NCBI RefSeq assembly: GCF_022201045.2
Contig: NC_068560.1
Location: forward strand, 36,543,001 to 36,607,000
Reading direction: 5' to 3'
From: Citrus sinensis
Taxonomy: Eukaryota; Streptophyta; Magnoliopsida; Sapindales; Rutaceae
Length of the DNA stretch: 64,000 nucleotides
In this document: positions 36,631-48,721 of the stretch, in pieces
Layout of the letters: every line of letters begins with the position of its first letter
Numbering within the stretch: position 1 is the first letter of the stretch
The notes under the pieces: generated by a model
Database searches by the model: none
What the model was told of the DNA's origin: nothing
What the model saw: only the letters and a program-made list of their open reading frames with translations
Made by a program: the position numbers and the translations under genes

Positions 36631-37492
36631 TTTTGCTATGATTAACGAATCCGACCGGAAATAAATAATTAGGATATTATGTGTATTGTCGGTTTTATTA
36701 GTTCCTGAGAACTAAGGATGAGATGATAAAATGATAAATGATGTTAAAGCGTGTTGGCGGGTTTTTTGCGGGAAATGTTTTAAAATTTAGTGGGAACTGG
36801 GAAGCGTATTGCTTTTGGAACCCGCCAGCGTCGGCGGTTCCGTCTAGGGAGTAGGGACCACTTGCATATACTATAACATTTGATAAGCTGTTGTTATTAG
36901 ACATAAGATAAGACGTCACAAGTAGGATCATTTATGCCCTTAATACTTTTATTAATTATTATTTGATAAACCCTAAATTTACGTACCTTTCCTCTCACAT
37001 TACACACTATTTATGTGAATAGATATAAAATATATATTCATGTGAGGAGATATAAAGTATATAAAATGAAATGTAACTTAAGACGATCCTTATTATTTAT
37101 ATGTTTAGTTAATTAATCAATTTTAAAACTTGCAGTAAAATTATACATCACAGCATAAATGATCTAACAACATTGATACCACTCAGCTCATTTGCATCCA
37201 TTACGCCCCTTACATCCCGAGTTTCTACTTCTTTGGCAATACGAGTAAAATTTTGCACACTAGAGTAATCCCAAGGCAAAACGGAGCATTCATGAATCAT
37301 GATTTAATACGAAGAATAAGCCATCAGACGGCAAGGTAACCAGCTCATAAACAATTCTGACAGTAATCGAGGAACAAATTGCTAGCTTAAATTCATTAAA
37401 TATGCAGCCAACGGGTAAGCTGTGGATCCAAGTGTAAGAAATCCCAACACTCAATTGAAACAAGAGAGACTAGTTTAAAAAAAAAAAATAGG
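36631..37492. other. Spacer between Claspin-like and OEP24 genes
   Basis: It contains the upstream region of the Claspin-like gene. A TTTGGCGGG-like E2F word might be expected in a replication gene, but only imperfect forms are seen (GTGTTGGCGGGTTTTTTGCG near 36751, TTTAGTGGGAACTGGGA near 36785). The right part holds the 3' UTR of OEP24. No further gene is seen. Confidence 0.4.
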
Positions 37493-40400
37493 TCACATCT
37501 CGAAGTTCCACGTGCTCTCAGCAGTCAATTTTGGGACTCTTAATTCCTCTGCCAGATTGAGAGCTGCTTGAATCTGGAAAAATAGTAATGTATCAGATAT
37601 AGAAATCATTTAATCAGATACAATCAACATGGAAATAAAAAATCACAACTTATCAACAGGGGTTCACACTGCTGCAGCAAATTACCACCACCCGGTTCAG
37701 AACAAACACTGTTACTAATATTGTACCGCAGAAAACATGACTAAAATTAAAGGCATGTGAACGTCGGTAGTTCTTTTGAATGGGAGCGATTATTACCATT
37801 GGTGGAATAATAAATTGAACAAAAGGTGTTTAACTTTTGGCCAACCCCCCCCCCCCCCCCCCCACCCCCAACCCCCACAAAAACCCTTTCCTTTCCTGAG
37901 CTACCAATGCCATGGACAAACAAGTTCAACTTTGACATCACAATTAACTTTATTCCAACCAAACCACCAGCACAATGCACAAACACCATCAAGACAGCCT
38001 CTGCTCTAACCAATAAACACCTCCAATCCAGACTGATGCCATTATCCACTCTATTATTACCATCATAACACCAATGTCATTTGATTTCTGATAGAACTTC
38101 CCAATGCCAATGTTTATATGCAAAAACCATTATTTTTTTTCACATTGCTTCCTCATGTCTCGTGGCCCATCACAATGAGAACAGTCATGGAAGATCAATC
38201 TCAAGACAATACCTTCCACATGAAGAGACATAAAAGTAACCAATTTAAACAAAATAAACCTACAGTGAACTGTGAGGGAGTGACAAATAATTAAGAAACT
38301 CTAGAATCGGATATCTGCTTCAAGACATCTATTTCAAAGGGCATTCTGAGTGTTTTAAATGTACCACCGGACATTTATGTTATTGTCAATCACTAATACA
38401 AAAAAATTAGCATAAAATGATTAATTTCGGAGGAAGTCAAGGTGTTTTGCAATCAAACAATGTTACCAAAACCTAATCATTAGACCATGTTTGAGGAAAA
38501 TACCATCTCTTGCTTTCTCTCACCTTCCCAATTCGCATATTATGAAAATCAAAACTACCTAAGCGCTTCCTGGGGAAGTGTACTGAGCATTTTTTGATTC
38601 ATCTAAGTTTCTAATATTTAAAGCCAGTCAAGCCCCAAAACGTTTCAACAAAGCAACCCAATTTCCAGAGGCAAACTCAACAGTCTAATGATATACTCTC
38701 CTTCCCTATTTTTGACCACCTCCTCTAGTGATTTGTTAAGTTCATCTTCCTAAATCAGAAATAAAACTTTAAAACCAACATGTACCTAATACCCTACAAA
38801 GCAGCCTAAACATAATTCAAATCTCATCAAGATGGTAGTCATTTTCATTGGAGAGAGCAAGTCCAACTAGACTGAACTGACATACACTCATTTCCTTAAT
38901 TAAGAGTGTGTGTGTGTATATATATAATTATGTACACGTGTTCACATGTAAAATTTAAATGTATAGTAGAAGCTCATTTCCCATTAAGTCGAAGAAAGCA
39001 ATTATATTATGTTACAAAAAATACAATTTTGAGCATGTAAAATTTAAATGTACAGCAGAAGCTTCATTTTCTATTAATTCAAAGAAAGCAATTACATTAT
39101 GTTATAGAAAATACGAATTGAAGCATCAATTATGCAATAAAGCCAATGTTCCATGGCAGTAATATGCTCCTATGATATGTGCAGAAAGGACCTACTTTAA
39201 TATAAAATAGGAAGATTACTAAAATCAGACATAATTTTGACATGAAATCACTTGATATGTAAGCTGATACAACTTTATTGGGAAAGGAACACACCGGACC
39301 AAACTATAGTGTACAATGTAAACAAGTTCTTTCCCTCTTTGAGCGATCAAAATGGGATTATGTACTGCGGTTAAGTAATTGAAACAAATATACCACAAGG
39401 CAATGCAGCAAACAACCACAATCAATCAAAATGATTATGTTGTGACATATTTTTCAAAAAATATCACTGAGAGGGAAAGAAACAACCCTTTTCCACTGTG
39501 CATTGTAGTTTAACATGGTGCATTCCTTTCCTAACACATATGTGAATTGATGAACCACAAATAGATTCTAGACTATTCTAGACTATGCCCAGGAACCAAA
39601 ATTTTCTTCTAATCCATTCCAAATCAATTAGCATGTCAGATTCTAAAATTTAATGTTTATGTCTAGTCAAATTAAAGATTGGTCAATCATGGGATGATAA
39701 ATTGAGAAGGAATGACAAATAACCGAATAAAACGAAGGGTTATAGCCAATGTACATGCTCGTTTCGAAGAATTTTCCAAGAAAAAGGCAAAATAAATATC
39801 CACCCAACAATCAGAGAAACAGTAAAAGCAAAACTTATCCCTTTACCTTGAAATCCCCATTTATCTTTGAATTCCTTGACCACTCCAGCGCTAATGCCTT
39901 GCTCGATGTCTGATAAGAAGCTCGAAACACGTCATCACCATAAACTTTCCGAGACACGGCAAAATCCCAAGAATTTTTTGCCAAATCGTACCATTGCTCA
40001 AATGTAGTCAATCCTCCATGAACATAGGTGTACTTCAACTTGCAATTCCCTGAACCAAGCACATGATTAGCCGACACCTTATTAGCCGAATCAAACACCA
40101 AAGTTCCCTCTAATATCGTCCGATTATCCCCTCTGCCGTGAATGTAAGTAAGGTTCAATGGTTTGTCCGCAACCCTAACTGAGTTCATAAACTGAAATCG
40201 AAAATCCTGCTCCAGCACAAACAACAGCTATAAATTTAACACCAGCTACTTGCGTCTAGAGATAGTAAATAGCTATCCCAATCACAAAAAATAAACATTT
40301 TTCTAAAAATCTTTTAATTACAATTAAACTGCGAGAAAATTACTTCCGCCAAACCTAATCCTTCCTAGTTCCGACAGTTCAATTTTATAAATATCAAGAA

Positions 40401-40739
40401 AAGAATAATGCAATTCTACCAGAAATAATCAAGTCAACCCTCAAGAAAAAAAGTCAGACTAAGTCACTGTGCTACAAGTTCTCAAAAACAAACAAGCGTT
40501 ACCCACAGAAAAGCTGTGTCGGCAATTAAAGGTACCTTCTTCGGGACGTTGTAATCGACGATGAAGAAGCCGGGTTTCTCTACGGCTAGAGCCAAGCCGT
40601 TCAAGCTGGGGCCATTTACAACGGTGGCGTCGGTCAAGGAGGCCCTGAGCTTAACATCGCCTGCGTTGAAGGCGACGGTTGCAGCAGCAACCCCCCTGTC
40701 TTTGTCTGTTTCGTACCTGCCCTTCAACGACGCCTTCAT
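37493..40739 (-). CDS. OEP24: Chloroplast outer envelope pore protein OEP24
   Basis: Three exons (40739-40536, 40206-39847, 37573-37493) join in frame to 214 aa, the known size of OEP24. The start [16 protein letters not shown], the [20 protein letters not shown] end of exon 1 and the C-terminus [11 protein letters not shown] are diagnostic. OEP24 forms a beta-barrel, high-conductance pore in the plastid outer envelope that passes triose phosphates, hexose phosphates, sugars, ATP and similar solutes. It has no cleavable transit peptide, as expected for an outer-envelope protein. Intron 2 is long (2.27 kb) and carries a C19 tract and an 89-bp duplication. No key part is missing. Confidence 0.96.
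37845..37863. repeat. C19 homopolymer in OEP24 intron 2
   Basis: There are 19 consecutive C, then A-C5-AA-C5. On the OEP24 transcript strand this is a G run. Confidence 0.9.
38945..39122. repeat. 89-bp diverged tandem duplication in OEP24 intron 2
   Basis: Copies at 38945-39033 and 39034-39122 both begin CATGTAAAATTTAAATGTA and share GAAGAAAGCAATTA/AAAGAAAGCAATTA and ATTATGTTA blocks. There are roughly a dozen or more differences, so this is an older duplication than those at 46.7 and 57.2 kb. Confidence 0.8.
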
Positions 40740-42614
40740 TTCGCGAGAAACAAAGAAAGACGGGGCGAGAGATACTAGGAGGTTGTTGATTTGCTTTCGG
40801 GCCTATATTTTGGACGTGTCTTTGTTTCTCGGGCGGCGCTCCTTGGCTTGGCTTAGTTGGCTACCAACCATTAGTGGCGCAAAAGTCGTAGTGTGGGTGC
40901 TGGGCCGTGGCCCGTGTGGTCAGAGTTCGGATTGTTTGTTGTGCCGTGGTGATGCTTCTCCTCTTCAATTTATGTCAGCCACCTCCCTTTTTAATCATTT
41001 TTTTTTTTCAGAATTATCTCTAAAAAAAAATTTCTTTTTCAAAGCTCTCCGTAAGTTGACTTCTAATATCTCAAATCTCTCTCATTCTCTTTTTCATTGA
41101 TTCATTATTTAAATTAAATATGTTCATAAAATTTAACAAAATCAAACATTAAAATTTATCATATATTCGTGAAAATGATGGATTAATGATAAAAAAATAT
41201 AGGTGGTGGTGATGAACTTACTGTTGAGCAAAATAGATGGCGATGGTGATTGTTATACTAGAGTGAGGGGAGAAGAATAAGATAAAACTAAACAATAATA
41301 TTTTTATTTTCAATAAAGGCAATTTTAGAAAAATAATAAGATAAATTAAAAAACGTGGGTTGGTGAGACAATGCATGGGGGTTGAAATATCATCTTTCTT
41401 GTTCGCTAGATGTTTAGTCGTTGAGAATGGTGGGAGTTTTATTTCATTTATTTCATTTTACTCCTTTTAATTGCTTATAACAGAATCCTCGTTTAATCAC
41501 TTGAATTTAGTATGCTTTTTTGGACAAATTCTTTTGAACGTATTATTTAAAGCACAATAAGACATCTTATACTTATTACAATATCTCAACGTCCAAGTAC
41601 TTGATAAATTTTACATGGTTTTAAGCATAGTTTTCATGATTTTAAGCATAATTTTCATGATATCTCCTTATTTATTTTATCAATGCCACGTCACATGTTA
41701 TATCATTTGAAATTAATTTTTTTAATATAATTTCAGATGTTTAATATTTCTCAAATATAAATTATACTCATTTTATCATAAATAATTATTAAAGCTTGAT
41801 TTCAAATTTATATGAATTAAATTTTAAGGTGAATTGGACAAATTTTCTAGTTTAACTTGTATAAATAAAAAAAAATGTAAATTTGTGGGTTATAGTATTC
41901 TCTTACAGAAAACAAAACAATAATAAAGAGATCTATATGTTATAAAATAGGTAGATACTATTGTAACAGTTCGAGATCAATGATCTCTTTTTGCTCATAC
42001 TTGTGCATATTATGAGGTGAGATTTGAGAACATATATATAAACGAGAACAAAAGTCAAACTTTGACGTAAAAAAATTTATGTTTATAGATATACAAGGTA
42101 GACTATTTGTATTTAATAGTTGTTTTGTATTCAAAGCTCAAATTTCTCCAATCTCATAATAAATTAAAAAACTACTATTGAGTATCTAATTGTTAGGCCT
42201 TTTTTTTCTCTCTCTCTTTCTCCCATTTTTACTTGCAACAATTTGAGTTTCAGAGACAACCCACCTGGCAATTGTTTTTTTTTTCCCCCTTGGTCCTGGC
42301 CACATTATATTTAATGATTTTCTCATCTTTGTTTATGTATGTATGTATATTTCTTTTTCTCGTTCCGCCATCTTTATCAAGCGATGGATTACGTCCTCGG
42401 CATAAACAAAATATTTAGTCTAATTATTCCTTTTAATAAAAATTACAGTTAGCAAAACACACACCTACAAGCAAACCATGTACGTACTGGCAAGCTAATT
42501 GCTGAAATGACAAACAAATCAAATAAAAATCAGCCATATTACAAACAACTCCTGCGATGCGAGTAATCCCGACCACAAAAATTGGAAAGTACAAACAAAC
42601 ACTTTTTTACTTGT
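40740..42614. other. Intergenic region upstream of OEP24
   Basis: The first 250 bp (40740-40990) are GC-richer and should be the OEP24 5' UTR and core promoter. The rest is AT-rich with pyrimidine runs at 42200-42290. No gene or clear transposon end was found. Confidence 0.45.
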
Positions 42615-43568
42615 TCAATCACAAAACAAGATCTCCCAAATATCCGAAAAAGCCTCCACAATGATTTGATGATATTTGCTAGAATTCAAAGACAAAAAAC
42701 AAAGCAAAAGTTGTTCTAAATCCTTGGCCTCAAACATCTGCTTCTGCAATATCATCTCCAACATGGACCTTTTAAAATCCTCGTACGGATCCACTGACTT
42801 CTTCGCCACTGCAACGCTTTCCCTCACCTTCCCTTCCACAGTGCCCGGTATTATCTTTCGCCTGAAAACTGAAGCCTTCACCGCGGCGTCAACTACCTCT
42901 GCCACCGTCGTCATGTCTGATGCCTTGCGCCTGTGTCTTCGGATCTGCTTTATGTTAGTGTTCGCATTTTTCTTTTTACGTCCGTTTTCGTCTTCAGCAT
43001 CCGGTGAATAATGATCGAGTCCTGTGGAGTAGTAATTGGACAAGCTTCTTGTTGAACTTGAAACTTGGGTGGATTCACTTTCATCTCCTTCTTCGTTGCT
43101 AGAACATCCACCATCACGTGATGAAAGGCTTGCTGTTGTTTTAATCCTGTTTTTGCTCACCCAAACTGGTGATGTATCATCGTTGCTATTTATAGTTAGT
43201 TTTGGTTGATGATCGTCTTTTGATACTACGTGGCATCGAGGTGCTGCTTCTAGATCTTTCTTCCACTGGGACCTGAAGCCCCGGCGATCAGTAGACAGTT
43301 CCTGCATTCCGCAACCACACTCGACCTTGGTCGATACGCGTCGCTTGATGAAATGGCATTCTGGCGTTGTTGGCGGTGGTGACGGAATTAAGTTACTGGG
43401 GAAACTGATATCAAATACTTTAGAATCGACTGGTGACAGCCGATGAATTGCCGGCACTGGTGTGTATACGGAATCTGAAGGGCCTTTGGGACGACAAATT
43501 TGAAGTGAAGGAATGACACGAGAAAGCGAAACGGCGCGAGAAGTCTTGAGCTTGAAGCGTTCAGCCAT
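42615..43568 (-). CDS. OVATE family protein (transcriptional repressor)
   Basis: This is a single exon of 317 aa. I start it at MAERFKLKTSRAVSLSRVIP (43568) rather than at an in-frame ATG 30 codons upstream, because the extra residues are hydrophobic and unlike the family. The C-terminal OVATE domain is complete (about residues 255-312): DPYEDFKRSMLEMILQKQMF and LLLCFLSLNSSKYHQIIVEA. A basic stretch (KQIRRHRRKAS) may act as nuclear signal. OFPs are plant-specific repressors that bind TALE homeodomain and TRM proteins and affect organ shape. The N-terminus resembles the OFP7/OFP8 group; the exact paralogue is not settled. Confidence 0.92.
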   Translation of the reverse strand: MAERFKLKTSRAVSLSRVIPSLQICRPKGPSDSVYTPVPAIHRLSPVDSKVFDISFPSNLIPSPPPTTPECHFIKRRVSTKVECGCGMQELSTDRRGFRSQWKKDLEAAPRCHVVSKDDHQPKLTINSNDDTSPVWVSKNRIKTTASLSSRDGGCSSNEEGDESESTQVSSSTRSLSNYYSTGLDHYSPDAEDENGRKKKNANTNIKQIRRHRRKASDMTTVAEVVDAAVKASVFRRKIIPGTVEGKVRESVAVAKKSVDPYEDFKRSMLEMILQKQMFEAKDLEQLLLCFLSLNSSKYHQIIVEAFSDIWEILFCD

Positions 43569-46478
43569 CTCAATGGGTTTAAGGGTTGAATGTAGATCAA
43601 ACGCATATATAATGGAGAAGGCCGGCCATACGATTAAAATAAAAAAGGGGCCATGCACGTACGCTTCTTGAATACTACTTTTGAACGGACCAAATCCAAG
43701 CGAGTATACACAGTTCGTGCATGAGAGCTACAACAAAATTCTCTTGTGAACGTTGTGTTCGAAAAATGCCCGTGAAGTAGGTGTTCGATCGGAATCACTG
43801 CCTGTAATTAACATTAATTACTTCCACGTGAAAACAAAACTTATTGATAATTATTGGATCGCATGATTAGTTCTTATTAAGTGTTTGAACGAGTCTCATC
43901 ACATGCTTCTTAATGTTACAACAACATGTACTACGTCATGACTGCTAGCTCGTAAATTATTCGAAAAAGAACAACGAGATGATGAATTTATAAGTGATTG
44001 CGCCTGTGCATGTAAAATTCAATACAAAGTAAAAGGAATCACTGACGACTGTGAATGCCTAGGCGGGTAGAAATTATACAAATATGAAATAGTAATGTGA
44101 AATTAGTTGGTTTTCTTTTTAGCAGCTGAGCACTGCTGTTGTCTGTGTCATTTTCTTTTGGCCATGGTCATATATAATAGTTAAGAGAGAGAGCAACAAT
44201 GGTAGAGAATGACAAAAGATGTTTGACCAATATTGCATGTCGTTTTCTTTGTACACCTTTAAAAAACTTTATCCAGCAATATCTATCTTGAAAGAGTCTC
44301 CATCAAACAATATTAAAAAAAAAACGGTGTCCTTCAATATTTACTAATCAATGGTTATTATTATATGATATATGAGGTTTAAATATATAGTTTGATTATG
44401 TATCTTTAGATTGAATTCGGATTCCAAATTGAATTTTAATTTGAATGAAACTTGAAGATAAAACTAGGGTTTAAGTACTCTAAAAGGAAGAATATATCTG
44501 CTGGAGAGTCTTTTGATATTTTCATAGATCCGCTTCTATCTAACCCTCACTTTCCAAACTGTGGCTCATAATTCTCAAGCAGATGTAGTTCATTTGGTAG
44601 AAAAACAAAATTTTGCTTTGACATTTTGGTATAAGCAAAATGCTTGTCAAATTCGATCATGATCACGATACATGATACCTTCTAATTTTGATCCCAATTA
44701 ACATCCCAAATAAATAGTAACTATCATTAACAACCCTGATTATTCTATACGTTTAAACCTAAGAATGGAATTGAAAAGAAAAGAAATAGAAGAATAACGA
44801 AAGGAACAAAAAATGCCGTCAAAAGCATAATTTTAATGGAGGTGATTGGGAAGAAAAGCTGTAAACAGGTCAGACGTACGCTTGACGAATTCAACACAAA
44901 CACCCAACCTGCTAAAAACTAAACAATCAATCCCTCCAAACATTTTCGATTATTACTTTTATACCTTAAGTTTATCTTTCGTTTTCAATCAAGCCCCTCT
45001 GACCCGAAAAAGACAAGTTCATGTCATGACCTTGAAGCAATACACATGGACAAAAAGTAATCACTAGAGCATTTAACCTCTCAGCTAACTCTACAGTTCT
45101 AGCTGGACGGCTCAGGCAACCTACCCTTTTTATTCCATGACGGCATACAAGAGGATCACCTTAACTTAGTCACCAATATGATCCAATGCATGTCATTTTT
45201 CCTATTTAACGTTGGTGAATTAGAAGACTCGCGCCAACCATTTTTGCCCTTAAAACTTCACAGATTTGAAAATTGACGATTTGACATTGTGAATTTAGTG
45301 GATTTGAATAGAAATAAGAATACGACACATTATAATTCTGGTTGTATATCAAGTTTGGCATATATTATAGTACATTAATATTTTATCTCCATATAAATAA
45401 AAATCATTAATAAAAGAAGGTGCTGATGTCTATTTTTATAACAATTAAATCTAACCATCCATTTTATAAAACCAGCGGAATCTATAATAAAATCTCTCTA
45501 TAAAGGATCAAATTTATTTTATTACTCTGAGGAGGTTATAACTTAATAAAAGTGTATAAAAACTATTGTTTTGGCTTAGTTATCCTTAGTGTAAGTGATA
45601 TAGCGATAAAATATCCTCTATATTAATAATTAATTAATGGACTACATCAAATTTAGTATTTCTCTAGAATGACTTATCTAATGGTCATAAGTGTTTATTT
45701 AATTCTATAAGCTCTTATAAAAAAATTTATGTTGTTGTTTGGTTATTATTTTAGTAGAATTTTTTAAAAATTAAATAAGCTAGTTTGTCTCTATTAGTAA
45801 AAACTCAAATTTTGAGTTCTTGTGAGTAGAGGTTGAAAAACGTTTTTTAAATGTCAAAATATATAAAATATCATTTACTTATTTGACAAACTTATTTCAT
45901 TATTTTCATAACATAACTTTAAAAAATTTATCTATTAAAATAATTTTATAAATTTTAATAAAAGTTCTCATTAACAATCAAATAACTAAAAATTTTTAGG
46001 TAAAAATTCTACCTGTAAAACTCTACTAATAAAAGTTTTTTTTTTAAATAAACTCTGTTTGAAAAGTTATACCAAATGGAGAGAGGCATAATTTCAAAAA
46101 ACTAACAGTATGTTTTCATACAAAATTCAAAACGTGGAAGCTAGTTCCTAAAGACAAAATCTAAAAAAAATATTATGTAATTGAGCTAAATCGGAATCAT
46201 GATTTTTTATAATTATATAAAAATTAATCTTATATAATATAGTGCTATACCTTGAGGGGTCCGTTAACATAACATTCCTCCGTCGATGCAAGAGTGATGT
46301 GAGACTGTGAGAGTGAGATTCAAGTTCAACAAGAGCTGGGCCTTGCATTCCGAAACAACTGTTCCTCTGATCGGTCCAAAAGATTGTCAGGCTCTCGCAA
46401 ACATTCAAATTGGGCTTCCTTCCAAGCGTGGTCAACATAATATTCGAGCTAATAGGGGGCCAAAAAGAAAAAAGGAAA

Positions 46479-46500
46479 AGAGAGAGAGAGAGAGAGAGAA
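46479..46500. repeat. (GA)n microsatellite
   Basis: An uninterrupted run of about ten GA units about 0.7 kb upstream of the DUF620 start. GA/CT repeats are common in plant promoters. Confidence 0.85.
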
Positions 46501-46656
46501 AATAGAATAGAAAAAGATGGAGCCGGCTGGATATGGTCCAACTAAAATCAAGAATCAAGATGCCAACCAACGAAGTCTTGAGTGTTCCATGACAGTCAAC
46601 CGTCAACCCAACGTCCAAAGGAAAAGCGTGCACAATTTCGATTGTTGATGCTCGAT

Positions 46657-46844
46657 TTTACCTGTCAAACTTGCAAACAAAGCTCACATTTTAAATTTAT
46701 TATAAACAAACCTTCATCTCTTTAGTGTCTGACATGTCGTAATGCTATTGTTTACCTGTCAAACTTGCAAACAAAGCTCACATTTTAAATTTATTATAAA
46801 CAAACCTTCATCTCTTTAGTGTCTGACATGTCGTAATGCTATTG
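46657..46844. repeat. 94-bp perfect tandem duplication
   Basis: Copies 46657-46750 and 46751-46844 look identical, both running from TTTACCTGTCAAACTTGCAA to GACATGTCGTAATGCTATTG. The identity implies a very recent event. It lies about 380 bp upstream of the DUF620 start codon. Confidence 0.95.
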
Positions 46845-47223
46845 GTTACATGTAAAAATAGAACCTACCGTGGGCCATGCTGGCTACTTAGAAGTGTGCT
46901 AAAATTAAACAGACATTACACTTTGCCGCTAAAATCGTGCCCTCACGACACCTACGCGCAAGGAGCACCTCCAGGAGAAAAAGGCCACCCACCGTCCTTC
47001 TTTCCCATTACCAATGAACATTAGTTTTGCAATCCATTTCCACAGAAAAGAAAATTAATTACCTGCTCAATCAGAATTAAGAAACAAATTAAGAAAGAAA
47101 GAAAGAAGGTTTCCAATTTGTCATTGGGATTCCTTCCTTCTCTCTTGTCTTCACAAAACTAAACTGAAACATCAGGGAGGTTAATTTTTGCTATTGTTTG
47201 TGTGCGCGGTGTGCCCAGTGCCC

Positions 47224-48721
47224 ATGAGGAAACTGTGCCCAAATTACGACAGAGAAGATGGGCTGGACACCGTCCTGGAGGTGCCAATACCTGAAGAAAT
47301 GTTCAACAAGATGGGGAGCACTGCAGCTTTACGTTGGCACAATTTGCGTGCATTGATGAAAGCTCAATCCCAATCTTGTGATAGGTCTTCATTCCTCCAG
47401 GCTAAATCAAGCAATGAGTTTATGGCATTGCTCAAACTTGTTGGTTCCCCTCTTATCTCTTTTCAGTTGCAATTGGACAACCCACCTAGCCGCTTCGTTA
47501 AAAATGCTAGCATTGTAAGTTCACGATCATATATAATTAATATTCTGTTTTTGTCTTCAACTCTTATATTAAACTCAAATGATAATGGATGCGGCTGCTA
47601 TATGTATGTGTTAACTTAATTAATTGTATAAGCAGGAGGCTTCTACGGCGAAATATATAGTGCAACAATATATAGCGGCAACAGGAGGACAGGCAGCGTT
47701 AAATTGGGTGAATAGCATGTATGCAGTTGGGGAGGTGAAGATGCTTGGGTCAGAAATGCAACAGGGTGATGATAGTGTGTCTGCAAAAGGGAATTGTGAG
47801 GCTGGTGGGTTTGTGCTGTGGCAAAAGAATCCTGACCTTTGGTGCCTTGAACTTGTTGTTGCTGGTTTTAAGATCTGTGCAGGAAGCAATGGCAAGGTTG
47901 CCTGGAATCAGTCCTCCTCTCAACCCAATGTTGCTCACAGAGGCCCGCCACGTCCCCTGCGCCGCTTCTTCCAGGTGTGTGCGTGTGCCTGTTATATTGT
48001 TGACCTGGGTAGTAGATATCTTAATTCACACTTGCATACCTGAATTGAAGACTCAATTATTCTCATTATTAAATGCTTTGAAATGGACTGCATTAATGCA
48101 TTTCTTTTTTACACGAGCAAGGACAATGTAACACTGTCAAAATCATATCCTTCTGCAATCATCAAATGTGAACATCCTGGTTATTATTCATTGCCTTTAA
48201 TATGCAATTATCAGGGATTGGACCCCAGGTGCATTGCTAGCTTATTCTCAGATGCCGTATGCATTGCAGAGGAAAAAATTGATAATGAGGATTGTTTTGT
48301 GCTAAAAGTTGAGGCTAATGCAGCCACACTCAGAGCACAAAACTCTCCCAACACTGAAGTCGTTCACCACACTATATGGGGTTACTTCAGCCAAAGAACA
48401 GGACTGCTAATTAAATTTGAGGATACAAAGCTAGTGAGGATGAAGAGTGCTAAAGGAACTGACAGTGTGTTTTGGGAAACAAGCATGGCTTCAACGATTG
48501 AAGATTATAGATATGTTGATGCCATTAACGTGGCGCATTGTGGAAAAACTGTTACAACACTTTACAGGTATGGAGGAGCACACAATCATAAGAGGAAAAT
48601 TGAAGAGACCTGGAAAATTGAGGAGGTTGATTACAATATTTGTGGGCTTTCGGTGGAAACATTTTTGCCTCCAGCTGAAGTCAGAAGAGGAAATGATGTT
48701 GGGGAGCAACCTGTGTGCTAA
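47224..48721 (+). CDS. DUF620 family protein
   Basis: Three exons (47224-47514, 47636-47974, 48215-48721) join in frame to 378 aa. The start MRKLCPNYDREDGLDTVLEV is the family start; an in-frame ATG 12 codons upstream adds a Cys-rich piece unlike the family. Conserved blocks include AKYIVQQYIAATGGQAALNW, FVLWQKNPDLWCLELVVAG, RFFQGLDPRCIASLF and VVHHTIWGYFSQRTGLLIKF. DUF620 proteins are plant-specific and soluble-looking. I know no established biochemical function; some database records call them lipase-like without clear support. All conserved parts are present. Confidence 0.93.

Larger units (their letters stand above)
43569..47223. other. Intergenic region between OFP and DUF620 genes
   Basis: This 3.6-kb AT-rich spacer lies between two divergent genes (OFP minus, DUF620 plus). 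It contains a (GA)n microsatellite near 46479-46500 and the 94-bp perfect tandem duplication at 46657-46844. No coding region is supported. Confidence 0.45.

Noticed and set aside
36071-36664. 197-aa Ser-rich plus-strand frame
   Set aside because: It is the antisense shadow of the acidic first exon of the Claspin-like gene.
40561-41100. 179-aa plus-strand frame
   Set aside because: Its first part is antisense to OEP24 exon 1 and the rest runs into promoter sequence.
43977-44044. ATGATGA followed 65 nt later by CTGA, a possible C/D snoRNA
   Set aside because: No convincing terminal stem, no D' box and no recognisable guide target.
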